A stretch of 59,311 bases of DNA from Actinoplanes utahensis (lineage in GTDB: Bacteria > Actinomycetota > Actinomycetes > Mycobacteriales > Micromonosporaceae): the NCBI RefSeq assembly GCF_016862455.1, contig NZ_BOMZ01000065.1, positions 1 through 59,311 on the forward strand, given 5' to 3'. A program made the translations under genes and the position numbers. The stretch's first letter is position 1; each line of letters starts with the position of its first letter. Below the pieces are notes generated by a model. That model saw nothing but the letters and a program-made list of their open reading frames with translations, was not told the origin of the DNA and did not search any database. Below, piece after piece: positions 25,290 through 33,336 of this stretch.

Positions 25290-25916
25290 TCATGAGACCG
25301 CGACTTGGCTCGCCGCTGGCACCGTCAGAAGGTATTCGGCGGTCACCTCGAACGTGCCCGACGTGCCATGGATGCGAACGGTGTGTTCGCCGGCTGCAGG
25401 TGCGGGGATCGTGGCCCACAGTCCGCAGCCCACGCGCTTGGTCACACCGGCGTCGCCGGTCACCGCGTTTCCCGCCCCGGCGGTGAACGTGATGGTCTCG
25501 TGCTCGATGCGTTCCGCCGGCACCGGCGCGCCGTCGAACTCGATCGTGCCGGTGGCCTCGGCCATGAAGTCTCGGCAGTCTCGCTCGTCGCTGCTGGTCA
25601 GGTTGACGGCGGGTACGACCAGGGGTGCACCGGGCGACACGGTGCACCGGCGCCGAACTCGGTCACCGAACGTGCCGGCTAGAAACCACATACCGGCGGG
25701 CTGGTTGCGTGCGCAGTGCACGCCGGTGCTGTCGGCGACGGGATTCGTGGCTGTGGGCTCAGCGGCGGCCCACTCCCACCAAGCCGCCTGGATCGAAGGC
25801 CGAGCCGGGGATGCCGATATGGACGGTGGGGGTGTGGCGGTACCGGCGGCGGTCTGTCCATCGCAGCCGGTGAGCAGGACGGCACACGACATCGCAGCGA
25901 CAGCCCGTTTCCACAT
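25290..25916 (-). CDS. Lipoprotein of unknown function
   Basis: The ATG at 25916 gives 208 residues starting MWKRAVAAMSCAVLLTGCDG, a lipoprotein signal peptide with lipobox LTGC (Cys18). The mature part starts with a Thr/Pro/Ser linker and ends with a beta-rich domain with several cysteines (GVHCARN, RRRCTVSP, RDCRDFM, RVGCGLW). It would sit on the outer face of the membrane. The frame extends upstream of 25916 but the lipobox fixes the start. No family is recognised. Confidence 0.68.
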   Translation of the reverse strand: MWKRAVAAMSCAVLLTGCDGQTAAGTATPPPSISASPARPSIQAAWWEWAAAEPTATNPVADSTGVHCARNQPAGMWFLAGTFGDRVRRRCTVSPGAPLVVPAVNLTSSDERDCRDFMAEATGTIEFDGAPVPAERIEHETITFTAGAGNAVTGDAGVTKRVGCGLWATIPAPAAGEHTVRIHGTSGTFEVTAEYLLTVPAASQVAVS

Positions 25917-26064
25917 GATCGCTGACCCTAGCGGGATGCCTGCCACCCGTTCGCCCGGGATCCCGATTTCCGCAGCCCGCTGTCGCGCTCTGGCCAGGTC
26001 GGGTCCGGTGGCGTGCCAGTCCCCGGCGGCCCGTTTCCCATGCTCCGCGGATCGGAGGGACCAC

Positions 26065-26620
26065 GTGCTCGAGAAGCTGATCATTCAGAGGACGCTGCGC
26101 GTGCCCGCGAGCACCGGCGCCTCCGGTGACGGCGCCGCGGTGGCCCGGCAGCTGGACGCGGCCCTGCTCGACGTCGGGTTCACCGCGTCCCGGCCGCTGC
26201 TGGGGCACCTCGGTGCCCTGGCCCCCCGAGCCGGCGATGGACCTGGCCGCCACCGTCGTCGCCGCGGTCCGCGAGGTTGGTCGGCTCCGGTGACCTCACC
26301 GACGCCACCCACGCGGCAACGGGCGGGTGGCGCTGCCGGTGGTGTTCGCCCGGGACGCCGACGGCTGGCAGGCGGTGTGGCTGCACCTGTACCTGCGCGG
26401 CCGCCCGGCGTTCAACCAGGTCGAGGGCAACGCGGTCGGCACGGCGGAGCGGTGGTACCTGACGATGTCGTACCTGCTCGACCGGTGGCGCCCGCGGGCC
26501 GCGGTCACGATGTGGACCGGCGAGCCGCCGGACGAGCCGGTCACCTTCGTCGGCATCAAGGCCCCGGACGGATCCGAGATCTACACGCTGGACCGGCTCG
26601 CCGAGCTGCTCCCGGAATGA
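26065..26620 (+). pseudogene. Unknown gene with three single-base frameshifts
   Basis: A GTG at 26065 with GGAGGG five bases upstream opens MLEKLIIQRTLRVPASTGAS and reads to GHLGAL. The protein then continues in a second frame (PEPAMDLAATVVAAVREV), a third (GSGDLTDATHAA) and finally in the frame of 26327-26620 (VALPVVFARDADGWQAVWLH, ending RLAELLPE). The shifts fit one extra C in a C6 run near 26222-26229, one extra G near 26277 and one missing base near 26322. The repaired product would be about 184 residues. I do not recognise its family. Confidence 0.6.
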
Positions 26621-26672
26621 CGGTCTCCGCCGAGGCCAGGGCGGCGCTTCCTTCTCATCGTTCGATGCGATA

Positions 26673-26691
26673 CCTCCGCGGGTCGCGGAGG
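26673..26691. terminator. Hairpin between the broken gene and the second receptor
   Basis: CCTCCGCG-GGT-CGCGGAGG is a perfect 8-bp stem with a 3-nt loop, 52 bp after the stop of the broken gene. There is no U-tract, so terminator activity is only probable. Confidence 0.5.
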
Positions 26692-26786
26692 ATTGGCACG
26701 AGCGCCCCCGCTCTCCTCGGCTCACCCGCCGTCCGGCTCAGGCCGTCCCTCCGCCCGCCGATCAGGTAGGCGGAGGGATGGCTTTG

Positions 26787-28400
26787 ATGAACGTTCGTGA
26801 CGTGAGCGTCGGCGCACGGCTCGGCGCGTCGTACCTGGTGCTCACGGCGCTCATCGTGACCGCGGCGGCCGTCGGCTGGTGGGGCATCCGCCAGCAGGCC
26901 GACTCCGGCCGGGAGCTGGAGACCCTGGAACGGCTGCGCGACCAGATCGAGAACGCCTCGTACAACGCGGCGGACGTGACCGGCTGGCAGGGCCTGGTCA
27001 TCGCGGACGCCGGAGCGTTCGGATACCGGTTCGCCACCGGTCCCGACGGCTACAACCGGCAGGGCGAGCTGAAGTCCAAGGACACCATCTACGCGGGCCT
27101 CGCCGCCACCGACGTGTCCGCCATGACCGCCGCCGAGCGGGAGCAGTTCGCCCAGCTCGAACCGGCCTGGGACGACTTCTTCGAGTGGGACGAGACGCTG
27201 ATGCGGTGGCTCGCCGCGGACACCCAGGCGGCTCGGGCCAAGGTGATGACCAGTGTGAACGGCGGTGAGGCGTCGGCCGCGTACAGCAAGGTGCTGGACA
27301 TCACCGCCGCCCTGGACACCTCCGTCGAGGCCCGAGCCCAGCGGTTGCGGGCCGAGATCCAGGACGTTCGGGACACCGCGGTACGGGCGCTCGGCGCCGC
27401 CCTGGCGCTCGCCGTGATCCTGGCCGTGCTGATGGGCGCCTGGACCACCCGCTCGGTCGTCGGCCCGCTGGCCGCGGTGGTCACGGCGCTGAACCGGCTG
27501 TCCGGCCGCGACCTGACCGTCCGGGTCGACCTGAACCGCCGCGACGAGATGGGCCGGCTCGGTGAGGCCCTGAACCAGACCGCCGCCTCGCTGCGCGACA
27601 CCGTCGCCGCGATCGCCGGGCACGCCGGCACCGTGGACGCGGCCTCCCAGGACCTGTCCGGGGTGTCGGCCCGGATCGCGGCCGCCAGCGCCGAGATGGA
27701 GGCGCAGTCGGCCACCGTCGCGTCGTCGGCCGCGCACGTCTCCAGCAACGTGCAGACGTTGCAGGCCGGCAGTTCGGAGATGACCCAGGCGATCGACGAG
27801 ATCGCCCGCAACGCCGGTGACGCGGCCCGGGTGGCCGGCGAGGCGGTGACCGCGGTCCGGCAGACCAACCACACCGTGGGCAAGCTCGGCGAATCGTCCA
27901 CCGAGATCGGCAACGTGGTCGCCATGATCACGTCGATTGCCGAGCAGACCAACCTGCTGGCGCTCAACGCCACCATCGAGGCCGCCCGGGCCGGTGAGCT
28001 GGGCAAGGGCTTCGCCGTGGTGGCCGGCGAGGTGAAAGACCTGGCTCAGGAGACCGCCAAGGCCACCGAGGAGATCTCCCGCCTGATCAAGGCGATCCAG
28101 TTGGACTCGGCGGGCGCCGTGCAGGCGATCAACGAGATCGGCGACGTGGTGGACCGGATCAGCGACTTCCAGACGCTCATCGCCGCGGCCGTGGAGGAGC
28201 AGACCGCGACGACCGGCGAGATGAGCCGCAACGTCGCCGAGGTCGCCGAGAGCAGCGCGGACATCGCCACCAACATCTCCGGCGTGGCCGCCGCGGTCGG
28301 CACCACCACGACGGTGGTCCGGGAGGCCCAGGAGAACGCGGAGAGCCTGGCCCGGACCAGCACCGAGCTGCGGCAGCTGGTCGCCGGCTTCACGCTGTAG
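26787..28400 (+). CDS. Methyl-accepting chemotaxis protein
   Basis: I use ATG 26787 (9 nt after GGAGGG); ATG 26778 abuts the ribosome site. The 537-residue receptor has an N-terminal helix (LVLTALIVTAAAVGWWGI), a helical sensor region (GWQGLVIADAGAFGYRFATG), a second membrane helix (LGAALALAVILAVLMGAW), HAMP (VVGPLAAVVTALNRLSGRDL) and a complete signalling domain with EQTNLLALNATIEAARAGEL. The signalling half is close to that of the receptor at 21.3 kb, while the sensors are unrelated. The next gene (nadE) is independent. Confidence 0.92.
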   Translation: MNVRDVSVGARLGASYLVLTALIVTAAAVGWWGIRQQADSGRELETLERLRDQIENASYNAADVTGWQGLVIADAGAFGYRFATGPDGYNRQGELKSKDTIYAGLAATDVSAMTAAEREQFAQLEPAWDDFFEWDETLMRWLAADTQAARAKVMTSVNGGEASAAYSKVLDITAALDTSVEARAQRLRAEIQDVRDTAVRALGAALALAVILAVLMGAWTTRSVVGPLAAVVTALNRLSGRDLTVRVDLNRRDEMGRLGEALNQTAASLRDTVAAIAGHAGTVDAASQDLSGVSARIAAASAEMEAQSATVASSAAHVSSNVQTLQAGSSEMTQAIDEIARNAGDAARVAGEAVTAVRQTNHTVGKLGESSTEIGNVVAMITSIAEQTNLLALNATIEAARAGELGKGFAVVAGEVKDLAQETAKATEEISRLIKAIQLDSAGAVQAINEIGDVVDRISDFQTLIAAAVEEQTATTGEMSRNVAEVAESSADIATNISGVAAAVGTTTTVVREAQENAESLARTSTELRQLVAGFTL

Positions 28401-28427
28401 ATCATCGGGGAGGCCGGAATCGGTCAG

Positions 28428-28433
28428 TAGAGT
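28428..28433 (+). promoter_or_regulatory. -10 element for leaderless nadE
   Basis: TAGAGT ends six bases before the nadE ATG and no Shine-Dalgarno sequence is present, so transcription probably begins at the A of the start codon. No good -35 is visible. Confidence 0.45.
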
Positions 28434-28439
28434 GCGAAC

Positions 28440-29264
28440 ATGGCGAACTTACGGGAGCAGATCCGCGTCGAACTCGGCGTCAAGCCGGTCATCGAGCCCA
28501 AGGAGGAGATCCGCCGGCGGCTCGACTTCCTGAAGGACTACCTCCGGTCGACCCCGGCGAAGGGGTTCGTGCTCGGGATCAGCGGCGGCCAGGACAGCAC
28601 GCTCGCCGGCCGGCTGTGCCAGCTCGCCTGCGAGGAACTGCGGGCCGAGGGCCGGGAGGCGACGTTCGTCGCGGTCCGCCTGCCGTACGGGGTGCAGGCC
28701 GACGAGCACGACGCGCAGATCGCCCTGGACTTCATCGGCCCGGACCGGTCGATCGCGGTGAACGTGAAGCCGGGCGCCGACGCGGTCGCCGCCGAGGTGG
28801 CGGCCGGCGCCGGTGAGCCGCTGCGCGACTTCGTCCGCGGCAACATCAAGGCCCGGGAACGCATGGTGATCCAGTACGCGATCGCCGGCCAGTCGAACCT
28901 CCTGGTCGTCGGCACCGACCACGCGGCCGAGGCGGTGACCGGCTTCTTCACCAAGTACGGCGACGGCGGTGTCGACGTGATCCCGCTGACCGGCCTGACC
29001 AAACGGCAGGGCGCCGCGCTGCTGCGGGAGCTGGGCGCGCCGGACAGCACCTGGCAGAAGGTGCCGACCGCCGACCTGGAGGACGACCGGCCGGCGATCC
29101 CCGACGAGGTCGCGCTGGGCGTCTCCTACCAGGACATCGACGTCTACCTGGAGGGTGGCGACGTCGCGCCGGAGGTGGCGGCGAAGGTGGAGTCCGCCTT
29201 CCTCGCCACCCGTCACAAGCGGGCCCTGCCGGTCAGCCCGCACGACGGCTGGTGGCGCTCCTGA
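28440..29264 (+). CDS. nadE: Ammonia-dependent NAD+ synthetase
   Basis: This 274-residue protein matches bacterial NH3-dependent NadE in length and motifs: the ATP pyrophosphatase P-loop SGGQDS (residues 48-53, GFVLGISGGQDSTLAGRL), FVRGNIKARERMVIQYAIAG, LLVVGTDHAAEAVTGFFTKY (NaAD binding) and DVIPLTGLTKRQG. It catalyses the last step of NAD synthesis, amidating deamido-NAD with ATP and ammonia. No glutaminase domain is fused, unlike many actinobacterial NadE proteins. It is monocistronic and probably leaderless. Confidence 0.95.
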   Translation: MANLREQIRVELGVKPVIEPKEEIRRRLDFLKDYLRSTPAKGFVLGISGGQDSTLAGRLCQLACEELRAEGREATFVAVRLPYGVQADEHDAQIALDFIGPDRSIAVNVKPGADAVAAEVAAGAGEPLRDFVRGNIKARERMVIQYAIAGQSNLLVVGTDHAAEAVTGFFTKYGDGGVDVIPLTGLTKRQGAALLRELGAPDSTWQKVPTADLEDDRPAIPDEVALGVSYQDIDVYLEGGDVAPEVAAKVESAFLATRHKRALPVSPHDGWWRS

Positions 29265-29273
29265 GCCGGCGGT

Positions 29274-30011
29274 TCACCCCCGGCCCCACCGGTCGCCGCC
29301 CTCGTGCAGGTAACGGCGTCTCTCCGTGGCGCCGTCGGCTTTGCGGACGGTGGTGACGATCGCTTCGTCCTGGACGGTGTAGGAGAGGAACGTCATGCGG
29401 GCGGCGTCCCCCTCGGTCCGCGGGTCGGCCGCGATGAACCCGTACCCGCCGGGGTGCCGCTGGCTGAAGGACAGCTGGACCGGGACGAGCGCCTGGTCCA
29501 CGCTGTCCCTGCCGCATTCGATGAGGATGACCGCGTCCTCGGTGACCGGGGCGACGGCCGGTTCCTCGGCGAGGAACTCGGCGTACACCGGGCGCGCGCC
29601 GCCGGGCAGCATCGCGCAGGTCGTCGGGCCGGAGGACGCCATGCCGTCGCGGAACTGCAGGTCGCCGAGGTTCATGAAGGACACACCGAGCAGCCGCGTG
29701 TTGAACCAGTCGGTGTTCCGGATCCGGCTCGGGTGCCTGGTGCGCGACGCCGGGGCGGTGACCTGAGTCGTCCGCGACGGCGTGCCGGTGGACCCGCCCG
29801 GGCTGACGGCCGAGGGCGCGACCGAGGGTGGGACCGAAGCTGGGGCCGAGGTCGCGGCGGGCGTCGACGGGGTGGTGGCCATCGGGGTCGCGGACGGCGG
29901 TGGGACGGCGCCCGCCGGCCCCGCCTGACCCGAGACCTGCGCCGGTCCCGGCGTGCAGGCGGTCGTGGCGGACAGGCTCAGAACAGCGATCGCCAGAGGC
30001 AGCGCGCGCAT
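29274..30011 (-). CDS. Secreted/lipoprotein-like hypothetical protein
   Basis: The ATG at 30011 (GGAAGGA upstream) gives 245 residues with an export signal MRALPLAIAVLSLSATTACT; the TTAC before the first Cys is an imperfect lipobox. A Pro/Ala/Thr/Ser linker of about 60 residues follows, then a domain with TDWFNTRLLGVSFMNLGDLQ, SGPTTCAMLPGGARPVYAEF and a C-terminal YTVQDEAIVTTVRKADGA. The family is unknown. It is divergent from the sigma factor gene, with a shared 141-bp region, and converges on nadE. Confidence 0.7.
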   Translation of the reverse strand: MRALPLAIAVLSLSATTACTPGPAQVSGQAGPAGAVPPPSATPMATTPSTPAATSAPASVPPSVAPSAVSPGGSTGTPSRTTQVTAPASRTRHPSRIRNTDWFNTRLLGVSFMNLGDLQFRDGMASSGPTTCAMLPGGARPVYAEFLAEEPAVAPVTEDAVILIECGRDSVDQALVPVQLSFSQRHPGGYGFIAADPRTEGDAARMTFLSYTVQDEAIVTTVRKADGATERRRYLHEGGDRWGRG

Positions 30012-30092
30012 GGGTGGGTCCTTCCGGCAGGGAACGGTCTCGATCGTGTGATGCACGTTGCACCCGATCGGTTCGCGAAAATCTTCCAACCG

Positions 30093-30119
30093 GTTTGCCC
30101 GCCGGCGGATGTGGGGAGT
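30093..30119 (+). promoter_or_regulatory. SigF/SigB-type promoter for the sigma factor gene
   Basis: GTTT (30093-30096), a 17-bp spacer and GGGAGT (30114-30119) fit the GTTT-N15-17-GGGnnT pattern recognised by actinobacterial SigF/SigB-family sigma factors. The site lies 33 bp before the sigma gene start, suggesting autoregulation. Confidence 0.45.
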
Positions 30120-30152
30120 AACGGGCGCACGCACTTCCACGGAGGGATCTCG

Positions 30153-30929
30153 ATGACCGTCATCGCTGACACCGCGGTACAGGCCGACGAACTGATCGTG
30201 GCGATGGCCGCACTGCCGGCCGGCCACCCGTCGCGGCCCGGCCTGCGGGACCGGGCGATCGAGGCGTGGCTGCCGCTGGCCCGCCACCTGGCCAACCGGT
30301 ACGCGAACCGCGGTGAGCCCCGTGACGACCTGCACCAGGTCGCCGTGCTGGGCCTGATCAAGGCGGTCGACCGGTTCGAGGCCGACCGGGGCGTCGACTT
30401 CGCCGGCTTCGCCATCCCGACGATCGTGGGCGAGTTGAAGCGGCACTTCCGGGACCGTACCTGGTCGGTGCGCGTGCCCCGGCGGCTGCAGGAGCTGCGG
30501 CTGGCGATCACCGCCGCCAACAACACTCTGACGAACACCCTCGGCCGTTCGCCGACGGTCGCCGACATCGCCACCCACCTGGGCATCAGCGAGGACGAGG
30601 TGATCGAGGGCCTGGAGGGCGCGCGGGCGTACCAGTCGACCAGCCTGTCCACTCCGGTCGCCGAGGGCGGCGCGGAGCTCGGTGACACCCTCGGCGGCGA
30701 GGACGCCGGTTTCGCGAACGCCGAGCTGCGGGTCGCGCTCGGCCCGGCGATGGCGAGCCTCGACGAGCGCGAGCAGAAGATCGTCAGCCTGCGCTTCTAC
30801 GGCAACCAGACGCAGCAGCAGATCGCCGAGCAGATCGGCATCTCCCAGATGCACGTGTCCCGGCTGCTCACCAAGGCCCTCGCCAAGCTGCGCACCCACC
30901 TGGACGCCGACGCGGTCAGCGCCCTCTGA
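30153..30929 (+). CDS. RNA polymerase sigma factor, SigF/SigB/SigG-type (group 3)
   Basis: The ATG at 30153 with GGAGGG six bases upstream gives 258 residues. Region 2 contains LARHLANRYANRGEPRDDLH and GLIKAVDRFEADRGVDFAGF, with FAIPTIVGELKRHFRDRTWS and VRVPRRLQELRL at the 2.4/3 boundary; region 4 is LDEREQKIVSLRFYGNQTQQ plus QIAEQIGISQMHVSRLLTKA. This is a stress/development sigma factor of the SigF group. No anti-sigma or antagonist gene is adjacent; the STAS protein at 24.0 kb is the nearest candidate partner but not in an operon. Confidence 0.92.
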   Translation: MTVIADTAVQADELIVAMAALPAGHPSRPGLRDRAIEAWLPLARHLANRYANRGEPRDDLHQVAVLGLIKAVDRFEADRGVDFAGFAIPTIVGELKRHFRDRTWSVRVPRRLQELRLAITAANNTLTNTLGRSPTVADIATHLGISEDEVIEGLEGARAYQSTSLSTPVAEGGAELGDTLGGEDAGFANAELRVALGPAMASLDEREQKIVSLRFYGNQTQQQIAEQIGISQMHVSRLLTKALAKLRTHLDADAVSAL

Positions 30930-30936
30930 ATCACGC

Positions 30937-31467
30937 TCAGCGCAGCGGTTCACCGAATTCGTCGAAGGGGCCGTGCACGGTCTCCTTGACGAATTCCTCC
31001 AGTTCCTCCAGCAGCGGCCGGGCGTCGGCGAGGATCGCCTCGATTGTTCGCGGCGCGCCCGGCGCGAGCGCGACGATCTCCGGGACGGCAGTGGGCGTAC
31101 GCTCCAGCTCGCTGACCGCCTCCAACGGCCCGACCCCGCCGGCCAGTAACCAGACGTAGTCTCCGAGGTCCCTGGCGAGCACCGCCAGCTCACCTTCGGA
31201 CCCGAGGAACACCACCGGTTGCGTGTCGATCGCCGCCGCCGGATCACGCACCCAGATCGCCGCCAGGCCACCGGTGCCGTCCTGCCCGAAGCACCGCAGC
31301 GGCGGCACCCCGGCGTTCTCGTTGCCGGTCCAGGCCGTCCACCAGTCTCTGAGCTCCTCCGCCGAGTCGAACTGGTCGAACGGCTCGAAGTCGTGGCTCT
31401 CGTGGTCGGTGGCGAACGGCCCTGTCAACGCGGTGGCCAGCAGAGCCGGCATCTTCTGATCGAACAC
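30937..31467 (-). CDS. SUKH-like hypothetical protein
   Basis: This 176-residue acidic protein has PPLRCFGQDGTGGLAAIWVR and QPVVFLGSEGELAVLARDLG followed by DYVWLLAGGVGP, a beta pattern reminiscent of SMI1/KNR4 and related immunity families (a protein surface strand pair then a loop describing a missing value). It is encoded alone, converging on the sigma factor gene. Immunity function is inferred from resemblance only. Confidence 0.6.
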   Translation of the reverse strand: MFDQKMPALLATALTGPFATDHESHDFEPFDQFDSAEELRDWWTAWTGNENAGVPPLRCFGQDGTGGLAAIWVRDPAAAIDTQPVVFLGSEGELAVLARDLGDYVWLLAGGVGPLEAVSELERTPTAVPEIVALAPGAPRTIEAILADARPLLEELEEFVKETVHGPFDEFGEPLR

Positions 31468-31603
31468 GGCTCCGAGCGTAGATCCTCACGTCGCCAGGGA
31501 ACGCGGAGCCGCCGCGTCGGCGGGAGTGTGAATCATTCCGGCAGCGCGGCGGCCATGGCGGTGATCTCGCGTCCGTCGTGGACTCCGACGGGGTAGCGAC
31601 CGG

Positions 31604-31666
31604 CACGCGCTGCGGCTCGGGCTCCTCGGCGAGGGCGACAAGCTGCCCACCATCAAGGAGGTGGTG
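31604..31666 (+). pseudogene. GntR-family regulator fragment
   Basis: In the frame starting at 31604 the sequence reads HALRLGLLGEGDKLPTIKEV. This is the start of the winged-helix domain of YtrA-type GntR regulators (ALR-x-G-x-L-x-x-GD-x-LPT-x-EV). The similarity stops abruptly at 31666, one base before the permease fragment begins in another frame. Confidence 0.6.
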
Positions 31667-31667
31667 G

Positions 31668-32396
31668 GAGCTGGATACCGGCACGTACCGGATGGTCTTC
31701 AGTCAATCCGTCAGCCGGGGCCGCCGGCTGGTGGTCAGGCTGCTGGCCGGTGGCGGGGCCGCCGCGCTCGGCGCCGGTCTGCTCAGTCTGGCGCTGACCC
31801 GGTGGGCGCAGCCGATCGACGCCGCCTCGGCGGACCGGATGAACCCCCTCGTCTTCGCGGCGCGGGGGATCGTGCCGGTCGGGTACGCGGCACTCGCCTT
31901 CACGCTCGGAGTCACGGTCGGGCTGCTGCTGCGGCGGACCGTCGCCGCGATGGCGGTGACCCTGTTGCTGATCGTCGGCGTCCAGATCGCCTCTCCGCTC
32001 GTGGTGCGTCAGTGGCTGGCCCAGCCGGTCACCACGGTCAGCCCGCTCCAGATGCCGAAGGAGTACGGGATCTCGATGAGCCGCGACGGCGGGGGGATGA
32101 GGCTCCAGATCGAACCCGAACAGCGAGGCGACTGGATCGTGTCGAGCACGGTGGTGACCGCGTCCGGCTCGGAGTTCCGAGGCCCGGCGGATACCACCCA
32201 GTGCGGTCCGGAGGCGCCTCGCGACCGCGAGACCTGCCCGAAATGGCTGGATCAGCAGAACCTCAGCCATCAGGTCGTCTTCGTGCCCGGCTCCCGCTAC
32301 TGGAACCTGCAGTGGCGTGAGTTCGGCCTGCTGATCGGGCTGACCGCGGTGCTGGCCGGGTTCTCCCTCTGGTGGATCCGCCGCCGCCTGGCCTGA
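31668..32396 (+). pseudogene. 5'-truncated ABC-2-type permease
   Basis: From 31668 the frame reads ELDTGTYRMVFSQSVSRGRR and then three to four membrane helices (GGGAAALGAGLLSLALTRWA, VPVGYAALAFTLGVTVGLLL, AAMAVTLLLIVGVQIASPLV, LIGLTAVLAGFSLWWI). In intact actinobacterial permeases of this type the ELDTGTYR-x-x-x-TQSV-x-R segment lies after the first two helices, so the N-terminus is missing. The open frame from GTG 31578 runs through the GntR fragment out of frame and is not a natural start. Expression is doubtful. Confidence 0.6.
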
Positions 32397-32464
32397 CCGC
32401 ACCGGCGGGCGCGGTGCCGGCTGGACCGTGCCGGCTGCCGTGCCCGCATCGATCCGCGCCACAG

Positions 32465-32492
32465 TGGACAAGTTCAAGATCGGCGCTATCGT
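32465..32492 (+). promoter_or_regulatory. Promoter for the Methyltransf_19 gene (leaderless)
   Basis: TGGACA (32465-32470), 16 bp and TATCGT (32487-32492) form a good promoter. The -10 ends six bases before the GTG start at 32499, so the transcript is predicted to begin at the start codon. Confidence 0.5.
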
Positions 32493-32498
32493 GCTCGT

Positions 32499-33314
32499 GT
32501 GGATCACACGAGTGCGGTCGCCCGCGGGATCGACCCGAACCAGGCGCATCCGGCGCGGCGGTACAACTACTGGCTCGGCGGCAAGGACAACTTCGCCGCC
32601 GACCGGGCGTCCGGGGACGAGCTGGAGCGCCTGTTCCCGAAGGTGCGGCTCGGCGCCCTGGCGAACCGGGACCTGCTGTGCCGCGCCACCCGTCACCTGA
32701 CGGCGGAGGTGGGGATCCGGCAGTTCCTGGACATCGGCACCGGGCTGCCGACCGCGGACAACACCCACGAGGTGGCGCAGCGGCACGCCCCGGACAGCCG
32801 GGTGGTCTACGTCGACAACGATCCGATGGTGATGGCGCACGCGCAGGCGCTGCTCAACAGCAGCGCCGAGGGGCGCACCGCGTACATCGAGGCGGATCTC
32901 AACGATCCGGAGGCGATCCTCGCCCACCCGGTGCTGCACGACACCCTCGACCTGAAGCAGCCGGTCGGCCTGATGCTGATCGCCGTCCTGCACTTCATCC
33001 ACGGGCACGGGGCGGCCGAGCCGATCGTCAGCCGGCTGCTGGACGCCATGCCGTCCGGAAGTCACCTGGTCGCCACGCACGCCACGTCCGACTTCGGCAC
33101 GCCGGAACAGCAGGCGCTTTACCAGCGGCTGGTCGAGCAGGGGAAGTCGGACGTGTGGACCCGCACCCGCGACGAGTTCGCCGGACTGTTCGACGGTCTC
33201 GAACTGGTCGCTCCGGGCGTGGTGCCGGCCAGCGAGTGGCACCCGGATCAGGGCGCGGTCATCCCGGCCCGCTCCGACATCAACGTCTGGGCCGCGGTCG
33301 GCCGCAAGCCCTGA
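32499..33314 (+). CDS. SAM-dependent methyltransferase, Methyltransf_19 (DUF574) family
   Basis: This 271-residue protein carries the full family signature: IDPNQAHPARRYNYWLGGKD with NFAADR, FLDIGTGLPTADNTHEVAQR (SAM-binding loop), RVVYVDNDPMVMAHAQALL (ribose-binding acidic strand) and LMLIAVLHFIHG. The family is almost confined to Streptomyces, Micromonosporaceae and relatives, occurs in many copies per genome, and has few assigned substrates. It is transcribed alone from a leaderless promoter. Confidence 0.92.
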   Translation: MDHTSAVARGIDPNQAHPARRYNYWLGGKDNFAADRASGDELERLFPKVRLGALANRDLLCRATRHLTAEVGIRQFLDIGTGLPTADNTHEVAQRHAPDSRVVYVDNDPMVMAHAQALLNSSAEGRTAYIEADLNDPEAILAHPVLHDTLDLKQPVGLMLIAVLHFIHGHGAAEPIVSRLLDAMPSGSHLVATHATSDFGTPEQQALYQRLVEQGKSDVWTRTRDEFAGLFDGLELVAPGVVPASEWHPDQGAVIPARSDINVWAAVGRKP

Positions 33315-33336
33315 GACCCGCACACCCGCGGAGGGC

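Noticed and set aside
29304..30152. Plus-strand extension upstream of the sigma factor start
   Set aside because: It runs antisense through the lipoprotein-like gene; GGAGGG before 30153 fixes the sigma factor start.
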